A stretch of DNA of 64,000 nt from Boswellia sacra (GCA_013180625.2 SNVD02010473.1:4402001-4466000); one strand, 5' to 3'; counted from the first letter of the stretch, positions 10,731 through 23,695 are shown. The notes: generated from the sequence alone by a model not told the origin. Translations and numbers: made by a program.

Positions 10731-11570
10731 CTTTCACCATCTTTCTTCTCTTAAAAATGATACAACTAATAAAGCAAACAAAGCAAGCTTTCTTCTCTCG
10801 TAATGAAAAGAGTTAAATCTTTATTTACCATTTGGACCGACTCCATTTCCAAAACACTTACAAAAAGCTTTAATTCTAGGGTATCTTTATTTTATTTTGT
10901 TTTGCATTTCTCATAAGTTAGACACTACCAAAAAGAGTCTAGAAGAATTGAGTATGGAAGATTATATCTGTTTTTTTTTCTTTGCAATTTCTATATTAAA
11001 AATATAAAGATAAATGACTCATAAAACAGCCATCATTTCATATATTACTTGTATAAATCAAACATAAACCGAGACTATGAAAAACAGTAGCTTATTAATG
11101 TAGATGGAAAAAGGAAATAATGATCGCTCAATTTGCGTCCATGTATATTTCCCACCAATTGTGCTTTCATGAAGGGGGACACTAAACCAATTCTTAATTA
11201 CTAAGACGTCAATGAACAAATCACACAGACGACGCAGTGAAAGCGCTTTAATTACTATAAAAGTGTTCAAGAAGGACTCCCCGATTGTATTAATTTATGA
11301 TTAAAAATAAATTTTTATTTTGAAATGATTTTTCAACTAGAATTTGTGGAAATTTAGTTCACAGAATTAATAGAACCTTCATTAAAGAGCTTCCCGGACA
11401 ATTATTCATTTTGAACTTTATATTTTGTTTACTTCAAATGGTAGGGTAGTGGCTCGACCCGTAGACAACACTGAAACAATTGCTCGAATAGCGCTTCCCA
11501 AGGGCAGGGGTTCATTCACTTAATGGAATCTCCGCAAGAACTAGTCGGGAGCCTTCTCCTTCTAGGATCA
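10731..11570. other. intergenic, no recognised gene
   Basis: AT-rich. The first 100 bases continue the old duplicate of 5090-5160. The minus-strand frame 11058-11270 shows no family features. 11440-11570 is GC-richer and unidentified. Confidence 0.4.
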
Positions 11571-11579
11571 AGATTCTGG

Positions 11580-12800
11580 CCTGTTTGTTTTGGGTTCCAA
11601 AGTCTGAATCTTAATAGGATTCAGAGGTTAAATAATTTTAACCCGTTTGTTTTGGGCTCTAATAACTTATTTTCAGACATATATGTCTGAATAGAAAAAG
11701 TAAAAAAAATACCACTTTTTTTAATCTAAAACATTTGAATATATTAAAATACCTAAAATACCCTTATATATAAAAACAATTATAATTTTTTTTTTCACTC
11801 TCTTTTTGACCTAGCTGCCGTCCTCACCTCCATTCCTTCTCTCTCTGTGAACCCTATTTCTCCAATCCGGTAAGTGAGCTGGGAAATTTGAGGAGCGAGC
11901 TGAAGCAAAGATTATAGTAGGGTGCCTTTCTACAAGTCCTGGAATTAGCGTGCGTCGACTTAGGGATTTTAGGCATGTCGGAGGCCTTGGATTTGATCTC
12001 GACGAGAAAAATGGCAGAGGCAATGAAAGCAATGATCTGGACAAGAGCGATAAAGGTGATGATGATAAGCTTCTTATCCTGGTGCCGCATGAAGGTCTTG
12101 GTGGTGGCTTCACCTTCGATGGAGGAGAGACAAGTTGTGTATAAAACCCAGCTATTCCAAATTATATTAATATTATTAGTCATTGAAAACTTTCACTAAT
12201 ATTGAATTAATTAATTTGAATTAATTGAAGGTCTTGTTGGTGCAGCTGTAACACTATTTTTTATTTTTATTAATATATTTTAATCAAAATAACTTATTTA
12301 AAGTAAAGTTGGTTAATAATTCAGAAAGAATAAATTTAAATAAATAGAATTAATAGAAATTAAAAATAAATTTATTTATTAAAAATATAATTAATAAATA
12401 TTATATTTATAGTTATTGATAATTTTGATTTAAGTTTATTAAGCATTTGATTTTTAAAAGATTGTAACAAATATAATATTAACTATCTAAATGAAAATGA
12501 ATTTTGATTTAATTTCATTAAATATTTATATTTTAAAGCATTCTAACAGATATAAGATTAAGTATTTAAATGAAAAAGAATTTTGATTTAATTTTATTAA
12601 TTATTTAATTTTTAAAAGATTGTAACAAATATAGTAAAAATATTTTACATTTCATCAAGGATAAAAAAGTCATACTAAAGTTAAAATATTCTCTTACCAC
12701 TTTTTTTCAGGGTATATAAAAGAGTAAACAAACACCCTATTAAGTTATATAAATTAAGTCCTATTAAGTGATAAGTTCTATTAAGTCTTAAGTGATAGAA
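11580..12800. mobile_element. probable non-autonomous DNA transposon with a captured gene piece
   Basis: The ends carry inverted CCTGTTTGTTT / AAACAAACAG words (about 11580 and 12800). A second internal pair, CCCGTTTGTTT near 11642 and AAACAAACACCC near 12730, resembles PIF/Harbinger-type ends. No target duplication could be fixed, so the limits are approximate. At 11810-12140 the base composition jumps to GC-rich. On the minus strand the frame 12183-11854 includes a strongly hydrophobic segment (LIIITFIALVQIIAFIASAI) followed by KSKASDMPKIPK, like an exon of a small membrane protein; the remaining flanks are AT-rich transposon filler. On the plus strand a GTAAGT donor-like site lies at 11869. 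The product is not identified. Confidence 0.45.
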
Positions 12801-12814
12801 ACAAACAGTCACTC

Positions 12815-15175
12815 AGTGTCAAGATGAAGGGCAGTATCACATTCACTTGCTTGCCAGCCCCTTCCCCTTTCTCACCCCCTCCGGTCGTCATACATTCCGT
12901 TAGTCGTTTTCCAACGTATCCCTGTTGTGTTGTATAACTAGATATTCTGTCTTGAATGTGATTGGATATAATATTAGTTAATATTTCTTAAATATTATAA
13001 GGTGATCACAAAGTGTATGCTTTGCCGGTCAATTTCTTAAATCTCTACTTTATGTTCATGATTTCTCTTAATCATTATTAAATGCACTAAGCGTAGAAGA
13101 GAATGATATTGTTGGTTTCCACGGATAAAATTAACTCTAGTACAGTTATGTACACTTTGTAGTCTTCGCCGGGCTTCGCCTGAGAGGGGGTGGAGGCGGT
13201 GTTGGATTGCATTGTAGATCCATTTTTTTTATAGATATACAGGAAGTGTAAGATAATATGTAAATTTATTCTTTTGGCTTAGCCAAGCACCGGTGGCCTG
13301 GTCAACAAATTTTTGTTTCTTTGCGACACCCTAAAAATGAATGTTTTACATGGCTTGTGTTATTGTTTAAAGGTCTTTTCGGGATTTTTGTACGGTAGAA
13401 AGATATTATAAAAAATCAATTGTTAGTTATGTTATGACAAGTTGTTGTCATAGCATAGTTAATATTTGTTTGGTAAAATTGATTTTCAAAATTATTGTTT
13501 TACTTCAAAAGTTATTAATATATGTTTGGTAAATTTGATTTTTAAAACCTAATTTTTTATACAAATAATAAAATATATATAATTTTACAAAATAGTTAAA
13601 ATGGTTAATATTTAAGTTAATTTAAATTATAATATAAAAGTAATTTAATCATTTTTAACATTATTATTTTTAATAATATTATGATTTCAGATATATATAT
13701 ATATAAATACTGAAAATATTAATATATTTATTTGTTTATTATAAAAAAATAAAAATAAAAAATTGTTGCCGACCATTATCGGATGCTAGTGAGTTGACAC
13801 GTTCGACAGCACTGCCACCATCATCAAGCACTCTACCAAGATCTATTGACATCATCGGTATTTATGTTAGCAATTAACAAGATTAGATGGTTAAAGTTTC
13901 GGCATCTGATGTGTATTTGAACATGTAAATAGGTCACAACCAAATAAATGTTTTAAACATTCCTGTCAAAACCAAATAAGAGTTTTTATTGTATTGTCTG
14001 TTGTGTTTTCCCCATTTAATAACCATGTTATATCCATGTTTGAAATTATAACATAAATAATTAAATGCATCTTTTTCAAGATTAACATTTTTTATTACAC
14101 ATTACTTTGTCGCGGTAAACCAACACAAATGAACTAGCACACCCTGATAGATTAGTTTGAGGTTTGGTAATTATTAATGTTTGTTTCGCTAAATATAAAC
14201 GTCAAGGTGTTAGTTTCATGAAGCGTTGAACCTAAAATATTTATTTAGCGAAAACTTGAGGACTGTGGGGAAAATATCACTCTTGTTAAATAAAAACAAT
14301 GGAAAGAAAGAATAAATATTAATTTCTTGCTTTGTATTTAGCTTTAATATATGTACCCTTACTTTTTTATTATTGACCCATTTTGACCTATATAAAAACA
14401 TTTTTATTCGTTATTTGATTAAAATAAAAATAAATTCCATCATATGAATGATTAATATATTAAATTTCCTAAATACATAATTTATATAATTAAATAAATA
14501 AATATTAATTAACTAATAATTTTATTTTAATTAAAATGTAAAAATTAGATTCTATAAATTTTTTCCTTCTTTCTTCTTCATTTTCATAACACTCATTTAT
14601 ATATATGTGTGAGGGTGTTTTACTCTGAGTCTAATGGAGAAAGTGAAGACCTATCTTTTTATTTAGGTCATTATAAGAAAATTAAAAAATTAAGGAAAAA
14701 ATTATGAGGAATCTAATTCTTTATTCTAATTTTGATAAAATAAAAAAATTAATTTGTATTTATTTACTTATATAAGTCACTTATTTAATAAACTAAATAT
14801 TAATCATGTACGGGATGAATTAATATTTTGGTGATAAAAGTTATTGTAATTAGTGAAAGAGTAAAATTGTTAAAAGAAATGATTGCAAAAATGGACCAAA
14901 TTTATGGGTGGAGAGCAAAAATGGTCTAGATGCTGAAAATTTGGATAGCACGATTTTATTCGACACTTGACACATCTGATACAATTATCAACATAGTGTC
15001 TAACAGTATTAACAACATCTATAACGTCAGATAGACCAAGAATAAGCATCGATTGCCAGACAAGGCCATAGTATACAAATCTTCAGAAACTAATCTATTT
15101 GTCAAAGAGGTCCTCTAATGTAGGTCATTTTAAAATTTTTCCGGAGTTAAAATGGGTTGATAGTTAGACTTAACG
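12815..15175. other. AT-rich intergenic
   Basis: No gene found. Only short AT-rich frames, one at 14216-14401, with no family resemblance. Confidence 0.5.
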
Positions 15176-15180
15176 GAGAA

Positions 15181-15725
15181 TGTTATGCACAAGCGGAAGC
15201 GGTAACCAACAGAACAACCCAAATGCACAACACAAACTATGCTAGATAATTGAATATAATAGTAACTAAAGAGGCAACCAATCAACCACAATGCAGAAAT
15301 AGAAAACACACTAGGATTTAACGAGGTTCGGTATTAGTACCTACGTCCTCAGGCGCCGCTGAAGAAACTTTCCACTATCTTCAAAGAGAATTACAAATTT
15401 TTGGGTCACAATACAAATACCACAACTATTGGGCCAAACTGCAATTACCCGAACAGTTGGATCAAACTGTAATTACCCAAACAATTGGGTAATACCACAA
15501 ATACCCAAAACAAAGGGGAAAAAGAAATATTACAAACTTTAAGGTCCTTACTGAAAGGCCCTTAAACTATGAGGTCTTATATGTAAGACCTTACAAATAT
15601 AGGGGGGTGAAGGATATTTCACTTGGGACACTAAAAATTTCCTATATGGCTTCCTTTTATAAGGGCCACATGACACTCACATTTTGCTCTTAACCGATGT
15701 GGGATATGAGCCAACAAAACTAACA
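15181..15725 (-). repeat. Copia copy 1, 3' LTR
   Basis: 545 bp, TGTTATGCAC..ACTAACA on the plus strand. Next to it, 15726-15737 reads AAGGTGGAGATT on the element strand, the polypurine tract. Confidence 0.95.
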
Positions 15726-15826
15726 AATCTCCACCTTGGCGAATATGCCAACCCACCACAAAACTCTTCTTTTTTCCATATTCTCTATCACAACTGCAAC
15801 GCCTCCAAATGCGCCCAATGGCGCGG

Positions 15827-16171
15827 TCAAACACACACAATGTTGATCAAGTCCAAACAATGACTGAACTTGATCGCTGTCACAACCTTAGTCAACATAT
15901 CTGCGGGATTCTCGGCAGTCTTAATCTTCTGAAGTAAGATTCTTCCTTCATCAATAATCTCCCGCACAAAGTGATACCGAACATCAATATGCTTCGTACG
16001 AACATGGAACACTGGATTCTTCGCTAAGTGAATAGCACTCTGACTGTCAGAATAAAGAGTGATTTTCTTCTGCTCAATTCCCAATTCATCCAGCAAACCC
16101 TGTAACCAAATATCTTCCTCCACAGCCTCTGTCATAGCCATATACTCTGCCTCCGTAGTAGACAAAGCCAC
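15827..16171 (-). pseudogene. Copia copy 1 RNase H, C-terminal part
   Basis: Continues the polyprotein after a TAG at 16178-16180 (CAG in copy 2). Shows TTEAEYMA with the RNase H acidic residue, [11 protein letters not shown] with the next Asp, and the [11 protein letters not shown] and LTK endings typical of the copia C-terminus. Ends at a natural stop next to the polypurine tract. Confidence 0.9.
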
Positions 16172-16177
16172 TGTAGA

Positions 16178-17497
16178 CTATAAAGTAGACTTCCAACTCA
16201 CTAGTGCTCTTGCAAGAGTAAACACATAACCGGTTGTCGACCGACGTTTATCCAAATCACCAGCATAATCTGAATCAACATAACCAATAGCATACTGACC
16301 ACATGTATCATCTCTTTCAAAGACTAAGCCAACATCCGCAGTTTTCAACAAATACCGTAGAATCCATTTCACTGCTTGCCAATGTCCTTTACTAGGATCA
16401 TGCATATACCTGCTCACAACTCCAACTGCATGTGAAATGTCGGGTCTCGTACACACCATAGCATACATCAGGCTACCAACTGCATTAGCATATGGAACTC
16501 GAGACATATACTCTCGTTCCTCATCTGTACTAGGAGATAAAGATGCACTGAGCTTCATATGAGGAGCAAGTGGGGTACTTACAGGTTTAGACTGCTCTGT
16601 AATGCCAAACCGTTGTAATACCTTCTTCAGATACTGCTTCTGAGTCAAACAAATCTTGCTTCTCTCTCTATCTCTGCTAATCTCCATGCCTAGAATCTTC
16701 TTGGCTTCACCCAATTCTTTCATCTCAAACTCTTGATTCAACTGAGTCTTCAACTTTACAATTTCCTCGACATTCGTCGAAGCTATCAACATATCATCCA
16801 CATACAAGAGTAGATAAATGAAAGAACCATCACGTAGCCTTCGAAAATACACACAATTATCAAATTTGCTTCTTGTGTACCTCTGACCCATCATAAACCG
16901 ATCAAATCGCTTATACCACTGTCTGGGAGATTGCTTCAAACCATAAAGCGATCTTTTCAGTTTGCAAACCAAATTTTCCTTACCAGCAACTTTGAATCCC
17001 TCTGGCTGAGTCATATAGATTTTCTCTTCCAAGTCACCATGTAAAAATACAGTTTTTACATCCAATTGAACTAGTTTCATATTCATCTGAGCTACCAAGG
17101 CCAACAAAATTCTAATGGAAGAATGTTTCACAATTGGAGAAAATACCTCATTGTAGTCAATTCCTTCTCTCTGAGCGTAGCCTTTAGCCACCAACCTTGC
17201 CTTGTAGCGGATGTCATTCTTGTCAGGAAATCCATCTTTCTTTGCATATACCCATTTGCACCCAATTGCCTTTTTACCCTTCGGTAGTTGAGCTAGCTCC
17301 CAAGTTTCATTCTTCTGAAGAGACTGCATCTCTTCGCTCATAGCTGTCTTCCACTCATCAACTTCAGAACATTTGACTGCCTCTCTATAAGTGGAAGGAA
17401 CATCAGCATCTACAATTAGAAGTGCATAGGCCACCATATCAGCAAATCGAGTAGGTCTGCGAATCTCACGTCTTGACCTATCAACTGCAATAGATTC
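16178..17497 (-). pseudogene. Copia copy 1 reverse transcriptase and start of RNase H
   Basis: RVT_2-type reverse transcriptase. In the 419-residue part from Met at 17437: GCKWVYAKKD (about 59-68), RLVAKGYAQ, LDVKTVFLHGD (about 125-135, with Val where Ala is usual), SLYGLKQSPRQWYKRF, and the catalytic YVDD at 212-215. RNase H begins with DSDYAGD. The frame is open on both sides: upstream a TAA (CAA in copy 2) separates it from the integrase tail near 17498, and downstream TAG interrupts RNase H. The enzyme core itself has no break. Confidence 0.93.
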
Positions 17498-18220
17498 TTA
17501 TTGCTGTTGAGGTTCCTGAGTAGAACCCTCTCCATCATCTCCCAAATCCTCCTCTGTCATAGGAGTACCATCATCTGTCTCAACAGATCTAACTGGGTTC
17601 AATATCGTCGTTTCAAACTCCACCTGCTGCTGAGTATGCTCCACCTGCTGTGGAGTACCATTTACCTTTGTCTGGTTTTCTGATTTCTTCAACATTGAAG
17701 ACTTATCAAATGTCACATCTCTGCTGGATATAATCTTCCTCGAACTAGGACACCATAGACGATATCCTTTTACTCCAGAAGCAAATCCTAAGAAAATCGC
17801 TTTCTTGGCTCTAGGATCCAGCCTAGATTCTTTCACATGATAATATGCAGTTGAACCAAAAACATGTAAAGAATCATAATCAGAAACAGGTTGTCCAGAC
17901 CATACCTCCAATGGAGTTCTATCATCAATAGCAGCTGATGGTAGACGATTAATGAGATGACATGCATAAGTCACAGCCTTAGCCCAAAATTCTTTGCCTA
18001 ACCCAGCATTAGACAACATACACCGAACTTTCTCCAGCAATGTCCGGTTCATGCGTTCTGCCACCCCATTCTGCTGCGGTGTACCTCTAACAATAAAATG
18101 ACGTACAATACCTTCATCTTGACACAATTTCAAAAACTGATCACTGCAATACTCACCACCATTATCTGATCTGAGATGCTTGATCTTCTTACCAGTTTGT
18201 GTCTCAATCATCTTTTCCAT
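17498..18220 (-). pseudogene. Copia copy 1 integrase catalytic core, second part
   Basis: Carries the second Asp (RSDNGGEY) and, 35 residues on, the Glu (GVAERMNRT) of the DD35E integrase triad; both are intact. It then runs through the integrase C-terminal region and an acidic/Gln-rich linker (QEPQQQ). It is out of frame with the upstream part because one T of a T-run is missing near 18215 compared with copy 2. Confidence 0.92.
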
Positions 18221-19062
18221 TTAAGGAAAGCACGAAGTACATCATCTTTTGATTTCAAATAGTACACCCAAGTTCTTCTGGAAAGGTCATCAACAAAAGT
18301 AACAAAGTAATGCCTACCTCTCATAAATGCAGTTTTAGTAGGTCCCCATACATCTGAGTGAACATAATCAAGAATACCCTTGGTATTATGAATAGCGGTG
18401 CCAAATTTCACTCTCTTCTGCTTTCCCAGAACACAATGCTCACAGAAATCCAGCTTGTAGGTCTTTGCACCTTTCAATAAGCCTCGTTTCATCAAACTGA
18501 ATAAGGCTTTCTCACCTGCATGTCCCAAACGCATATGCCACAGTCTTGTGATCTCTGAATCTGCATCATTATCAGAAACCATAGCAGCTGATCCAATAAC
18601 CGTATTACCATTATAGTAATACAAGTTGTTCCTCCTAGTGCCTTTCAATATCACAAGAGCGCCTGAAGTGACCCTCAGAATACCATCTCGAATAGATATA
18701 CCACAGCCTTTAGATTCCAAGGCTCCCAAAGAGATGAGATTCTTCTTCAACTTCGGCATATACCGAACATCTGTCAGAACTCTAGTCAGTCCATCATGAT
18801 TCCTCAATCGGATTGAACCTATCCCAGCAGTATGGCAAATATCATCATTGCCCATATACACAACTCCACAATCAAGCTCTTCAAATTGAAAGAACCAATC
18901 CCGATGTGGACACATATGATAAGTACAACCCGAATCCATAATCCACTCATCAGAACCAGAAATGGATGGATGACCAACTAGACAAATATCTGAATCACTA
19001 TCATCCTCACGCTCAACAACACATGCATCAGAAACAGCCTTGCCCTTTTCTTTCTTTTTCAA
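18208..19062 (-). pseudogene. Copia copy 1 protease, GAG-pre-integrase and start of integrase
   Basis: Retropepsin active site DSGCTYHM at residues 43-50. Then the HHCC zinc-binding region (LWHMRLGHAG, DFCEHCVLGK) and the first catalytic Asp of integrase (DYVHSDVWGP), followed by FVTFVDDLSRR. Frame ends in FLKWKR where the single-base loss shifts it. Confidence 0.92.
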
Positions 19063-19823
19063 CTTAGGACAATCTTTCTTCCAATGCCTTTCTCACGACA
19101 AAAGGCACACTCATCTTTTCCTAATCTACCCCTCGACAAAGATTTTCCTCTTTTTCCTGGTTTCCTACTATGGCTACGCCCTCTCACTATCAATGCATCT
19201 ACTGACTCATCCCTATGTTCCTTTTGATCTTTCTTACGAATTTCATAATTCAACAAAGCAGAACAAACTTCTTCAAAAGACAGTTTATCTTTCCCATGGA
19301 TCAGAGTAATGCATAAATGATCTAATTCATCCGGAAGTGAGCCAATCAATAGCATAGCCTTAATTTCATCTTTGAATGTTTCATCTAAGTTTAACAAATC
19401 AGCAATTAACTTATTAACCTCATCAATATGAGAACTGATGCTCGTACCTGGTTTCAACTGGAGACGGAACAATCTCTTCAATAGATACAGCCGATTCTCA
19501 TTACTTTTCTTCATATATTTGTTCTCCAGCGCCTTCCACAATTTGTTTGCAGATGTCTCCTTAGTGAACGGATACTTTTGTTCTCTACACAAGCAAGAGC
19601 GAATCAACCCACAAGCTTTTATATTCAGCCTGTCCCAATCTCTTGCACTGATATCTTCTAGTTTTGTTTCTTCCAGAACAATATCTAAATCCTGCTGATA
19701 CAACCCGTCCAACACCTCACTCTGCCATAAGCCGAAATTATTTCGGCCATCAAATTTTTCAACATCTATTTTTGCATTTGTCACAGTCACTGTCTTCTCA
19801 GATACAGTAGACGATGAATCCAT
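19059..19823 (-). pseudogene. Copia copy 1 gag, frameshifted in the zinc knuckle
   Basis: Gag begins at ATG 19823 (MDSSSTVSEKT) and shows FDGRNNFGLWQSEV near residue 24 and the UBN2-type helical capsid region. It reaches CAFCREKG and then shifts: one C is missing near 19089 relative to copy 2, destroying the CCHC knuckle and cutting gag from the rest. The ATG is shared with copy 2 (45883). Confidence 0.93.
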
Positions 19824-19976
19824 TACTACCTCTCACAAATAAGCTCGATACACAAATCACCAATAACCAAGCTCCAAATAAACTATTATATTCAATAACT
19901 AGCAATCCAAATTCATTAGCCCAGAACAGTAGTAAGTGCTTCAATGAAATAGCCACTAACTACCCAAAACCTTCGT

Positions 19977-19987
19977 CTCTGATACCA
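19977..19987 (-). promoter_or_regulatory. primer-binding site (initiator tRNA-Met), Copia copy 1
   Basis: The element strand reads TGGTATCAGAG two bases after the 5' LTR, complementary to the 3' end of initiator tRNA-Met, as is standard for copia elements. Confidence 0.9.
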
Positions 19988-19989
19988 AT

Positions 19990-20533
19990 TGTTATGCACA
20001 AGCGGAAGCGATAACCAACAGAACAACCAAATGCACAACCACAAACTATGCTAGATAATTGAATATAATAGCAACTAAAGAGGCAACCAATCAACCATAA
20101 TGCAGAAATAGAAAGAACACCAAGATTTAACGAGGTTTGGTATAAATACCTACGTCCTCGGGCGCCGCTGAAGAAACTTTCCACTATCTTCAAAGAGAAT
20201 TACAAACTTTTGGGCCACAAACAAATACCACAACTATTGGGCCAAACTGCAATTACCCGAACAGTTAGACCAAACTGTAATTACCCAAACAATTAGGTAA
20301 TACCACAAATACCCAAAACAAAGGGGGAAAAGAAATATTACAAACTTTAAGGTCCTTACTGAAAGGCCCTTAAACTATGAGGTCTTATATGTGAGACCTT
20401 ACAAATATAGGGGGGTGAAGGATATTTCACTTGGGACACTAAAAATTTTCCATATGGCTTCCTTTTATAAGGGCCACATGACACCCACATTTTGCTCTTA
20501 ACCGATGTGGGATATGAGCCAACAAAACTAACA
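19990..20533 (-). repeat. Copia copy 1, 5' LTR with TATA box
   Basis: 544 bp. TATAAAAGG at 20469-20461 on the minus strand is the likely promoter for genomic RNA. Confidence 0.95.
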
Positions 20534-20538
20534 GAGAA

Positions 20539-21781
20539 AACTAATGGAAAGGGAGGTGAACAATATTAAATCAAAAAGTTAGGTTAAGTATGAAGGCAAA
20601 ATATAGGTGGTGTAGTTCGTATTTAAAAATTAAAATAAAAAAAATAAAAAAGAGAAAAATTGCGAATGTCTACTCGCGCGGGAAGCCATTATTAGACAAT
20701 GACGGAAAAAGAATCAAAAGGGGTGGAGGATACGGTGGTTGGGCTTATACAACGTCACCGTGCAAGTTCCAGCTTAATAGAGTGCTAAACGTAATGAACA
20801 GAGGATAAGAAAGTCGGTAGTCGTCGGCCGCCGGCCGTCGGCGAAATCGCACGTGACAGTGCATACATATAGCTTCTCCGCCAGCACTATCTTGAATGAA
20901 ATTTTCTGATCCGTCCAATGGAGTGACGATGAGCCCTTGCGTCCCAATGACTTCTTTTTTCACGTTTTAGAGACTGACGGTGAATTTTTCGTTAATAAAA
21001 TCTGTATGAATGGATAGATCGGTAAATTCTTATCACGATGGTATCAACAGCTTATACATTTGTCTTTTCCGGTGATGATCATCAACGGCCGGCCGTGACA
21101 ATAACCGTGCCACTGATTTCTTTCTGTAATTTTTAAAACTTCAGTTTTCAGAAGAAATAGGAGGATAGCGGCTCCAGCTGTTTCCTCTCATAATGAAGCT
21201 GCTGCAGCCTGGAGGATGCTTAAGGCCGGGAAGAGCATTTCTGCGAAACATTTATATTAATGGGGAAGCATAGTGGAGTTACCCTCCATTGTCTGAGAGT
21301 CTAAACAGAATGTAAAGGAAATTGAAATCAAAGAAGCACAAAAAAGGGCCAAAAAAGCTGCTGCTATTATCCTGAACCGATAAAGTAGCAAAAGGAAGTT
21401 TGGACATGGCCAACGAGCTCTTCCCGCGGGACGGTCAGGGAGAAAAATGAGGGCTATAGAAGAAGTCAACTCCAAAGGCTCCAACTGAGCAGACAATAAA
21501 TGGATGCATGCTTGACCCAACACAACTTATAGTATACTGTAACTTAAAGAAAGTAAAAACCAATCAACCTCATCAACACGACATTTAAAAAAAAAAAAAT
21601 TAAACGTTGTTTGATCTCCAAAGCCTTCATGTGACCACTAGGGCACTGGGTGGCCGAAGGAGGACAAATACTCACAAGTGTATGGTCTCATCCGAAAAAA
21701 GTATAATTCCGAACTCCTACACCATGTGTGATGTGGCAATTACAACATGTTGGTGAGATTCTACAGATTAGCCAAGATTGC
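20539..21781. other. 3' flank of the second B3 gene, duplicated near 30 kb
   Basis: No gene supported. 20940-21050 shares blocks with 30140-30230 (AGAC.GA.GG.GA; GTTAATAAAAT.TGTA; ATAGATCGG.AA.TTCT; GATGGTAT / AATGGTAT), both lying behind a B3 gene on the minus strand. GC-rich tracts such as 'gtcggccgccggccgtcgg' are present near 20820. Confidence 0.5.
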
Positions 21782-22117
21782 TTAGCCAAGGATCACAATC
21801 TTTCTCTGAACTTGGATTCTGTATCTCATCCCATTTGCCTCATTTTCCCCCGTGAAAGTGATTATATCTTTTGTTTTAAGTCCTTTGTCGCAAACAAATG
21901 CGAGCCAACCTGCACAAGCAAGAGAAGGTTTTAAGTAGATACATCTTCGAGTGGACAGAAGAAAAGGCCATGCACGCCCACTGGAGTCCGTGGCCACGAA
22001 ACGTATTGAGTGTCGCCCTTGCAGAATCTGATCAAAGTGCTGCAAGCTATAACTTGGAACTTCTAATCTGCACGTAACTTCTGTTTTAGTCAATAGCTTA
22101 GAGAAAATAACTGCCAT
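21782..22117 (-). CDS. B3-domain-only DNA-binding protein, second copy
   Basis: 111 residues, single exon, essentially one B3 domain. N-terminal VIFSKLLTKTEV, a central GRAWPFLLSTRR strand (about residues 46-57), CAGWLAFVCDKGLKTKDIITF (about 68-88), MRYRIQVQRK near 96-105. Close sister of the gene at 31218-30862, from which it differs by many substitutions; it stops eight codons earlier because a GGC TAA replaces GGG AAA. The usual GD turn before the last strand is KD here, and one side of the PVL..GAGW block is changed (PSLACAGW). These changes in normally conserved positions suggest relaxed constraint, but the frame is open. The upstream region to 22557 has no clear TATA box. Confidence 0.8.
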   Translation of the reverse strand: MAVIFSKLLTKTEVTCRLEVPSYSLQHFDQILQGRHSIRFVATDSSGRAWPFLLSTRRCIYLKPSLACAGWLAFVCDKGLKTKDIITFTGENEANGMRYRIQVQRKIVILG

Positions 22118-22557
22118 TGTTCAAAACTAGATAGTTGTGTACTGGTTTTCTCTACCACCTATGTTTGCGAATTAGGAATATTTAACACTGCTTAATTGAT
22201 TGAGTTGCATAAAGAGTAAAATACAAGGATTTGTCACTGCCACAATATGATATAACCGATTTCCAGTCCACAAAGTGTTCAGTGAAGTTCGCCTAAGTTT
22301 TGTCTTTGAGAGTGGATGAAGCCGTTCAAATATTAATATATGTAAATATTTGGACATGCAAGCTGCACGGCCTAATCTGGCTACTTAGCAACTTAGTTAT
22401 AACCTTAGCCGCATTTTATTTTCAAGTTATTTTCCAACTATTTTAAAGGTCATTCTTGTGAAAACTGCGCAGAATTCATATATCTTTACTTTGATGAGTG
22501 TTAGAATGTGATTCTAATTGGGATCCTTATATCACGCATGTTTAGCATTTGGTTAAC
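22118..22557. other. upstream flank of the second B3 gene
   Basis: No gene. Ends where the tandem duplication begins. Confidence 0.5.
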
Positions 22558-23206
22558 TTCTTACTTTGAATTATATAAAACTTGATATTCATAATCTTCA
22601 CTAAACATGATATTATTGCATGCAAGATGCAACACAATCAAGAATGATATAGTAACATTCAAATTAATGAACTAAAAGGTTTTCAAATTATGATTCGTGT
22701 GACTTTAGATAAGGAGAAAACTTATGTGAAACAAACTTATTAGGTCAATTTGTTGACTGATTGGAAGTAATCTATCTAATCAAATAACTGTACATCATAA
22801 AAGGTGATAATTAAAATAAATATATGATTGAGAAAGTAGATTAGAGAAAACTAAAATGTGAGAATATATATAGACATTTCTTTTATTAGTGTGAGACCTT
22901 TTGATAATACATAAGTGGTCTCTCTCTAAATATATACTAGTATGATATGATGTCATATTGTCATTCACATATAAGCGATGTGATCTATAATCATATTGTG
23001 TTTTATAGTATAATATCTCTCCTCCAGCAAATTTCAAAATAGACAATCAAGTCGGTTCGTCGTTTTGTGTTTAAAGGGTAGTTTGAAACCATTTTTGTTT
23101 TAATTGCGATATTAAGACAATATACTAAATATGTATATAACACGTACATGTGTGTGGCTATTTAATCTAGAATATAGATCCCTTTGAATTTTTGTTCTCT
23201 TTAACC

Positions 23207-23695
23207 TAGGAATGACAAAATGACTTGACCGAGGTCGGGAATTGCCCAGAAAACCACGAAAATTGGTTGAGGTCGGGGGTATTTTTTCTGTCCGATTGGG
23301 GTCGGGGACCCGGAATTAAACCGAGGTATGCAATTAAAATTATAATTATGTCAAATTAATTTCATATCCCTTAAATTGCAATACTTACTAATAGCCCCTT
23401 ATGTAAATCTAACCCCATTTTCTAATTTTTGTAAAAAGGCGAACAGCCCAAAGCCTCACATGCCATAATTTAAAATTTTAAATGAAAATATGCTACAACT
23501 AAGGCTCAAAACCGTTCCCTATCACATATTGATACAAGACAGTCGCATTACCACCAGGCTGCAGCTTCAAAATTAAAAAAATTAAATGAAAAACTGTTAC
23601 AGCAAAGGCTAAAACCCATTCCTTGTTGCATATTGAAACAGCTCAGCACATACCATTGGGTCACATTCCATTTTGCATAAACTTGTGACTGTCAA

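Larger units (their letters stand above)
15181..20533 (-). mobile_element. complete Ty1/copia retrotransposon, copy 1 (Tork/TNT1-like)
   Basis: Two LTRs bound an internal region in the order gag, protease, integrase, reverse transcriptase, RNase H on the minus strand, the copia order. Exact 5-bp target duplications GAGAA flank it (15176-15180, 20534-20538). The LTRs differ at roughly 20-odd of 545 positions (about 96 percent identity by eye). The coding region carries two frameshifts and two stops, so it cannot make its own polyprotein. It belongs to the same family as the element at 41228-56510. Confidence 0.96.

Noticed and set aside
17501..17683. Plus-strand ORFs over the Copia coding regions (also near 19040, 43560, 44460, 45498)
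   Set aside because: They are antisense shadows that occur at the same places in both Copia copies.
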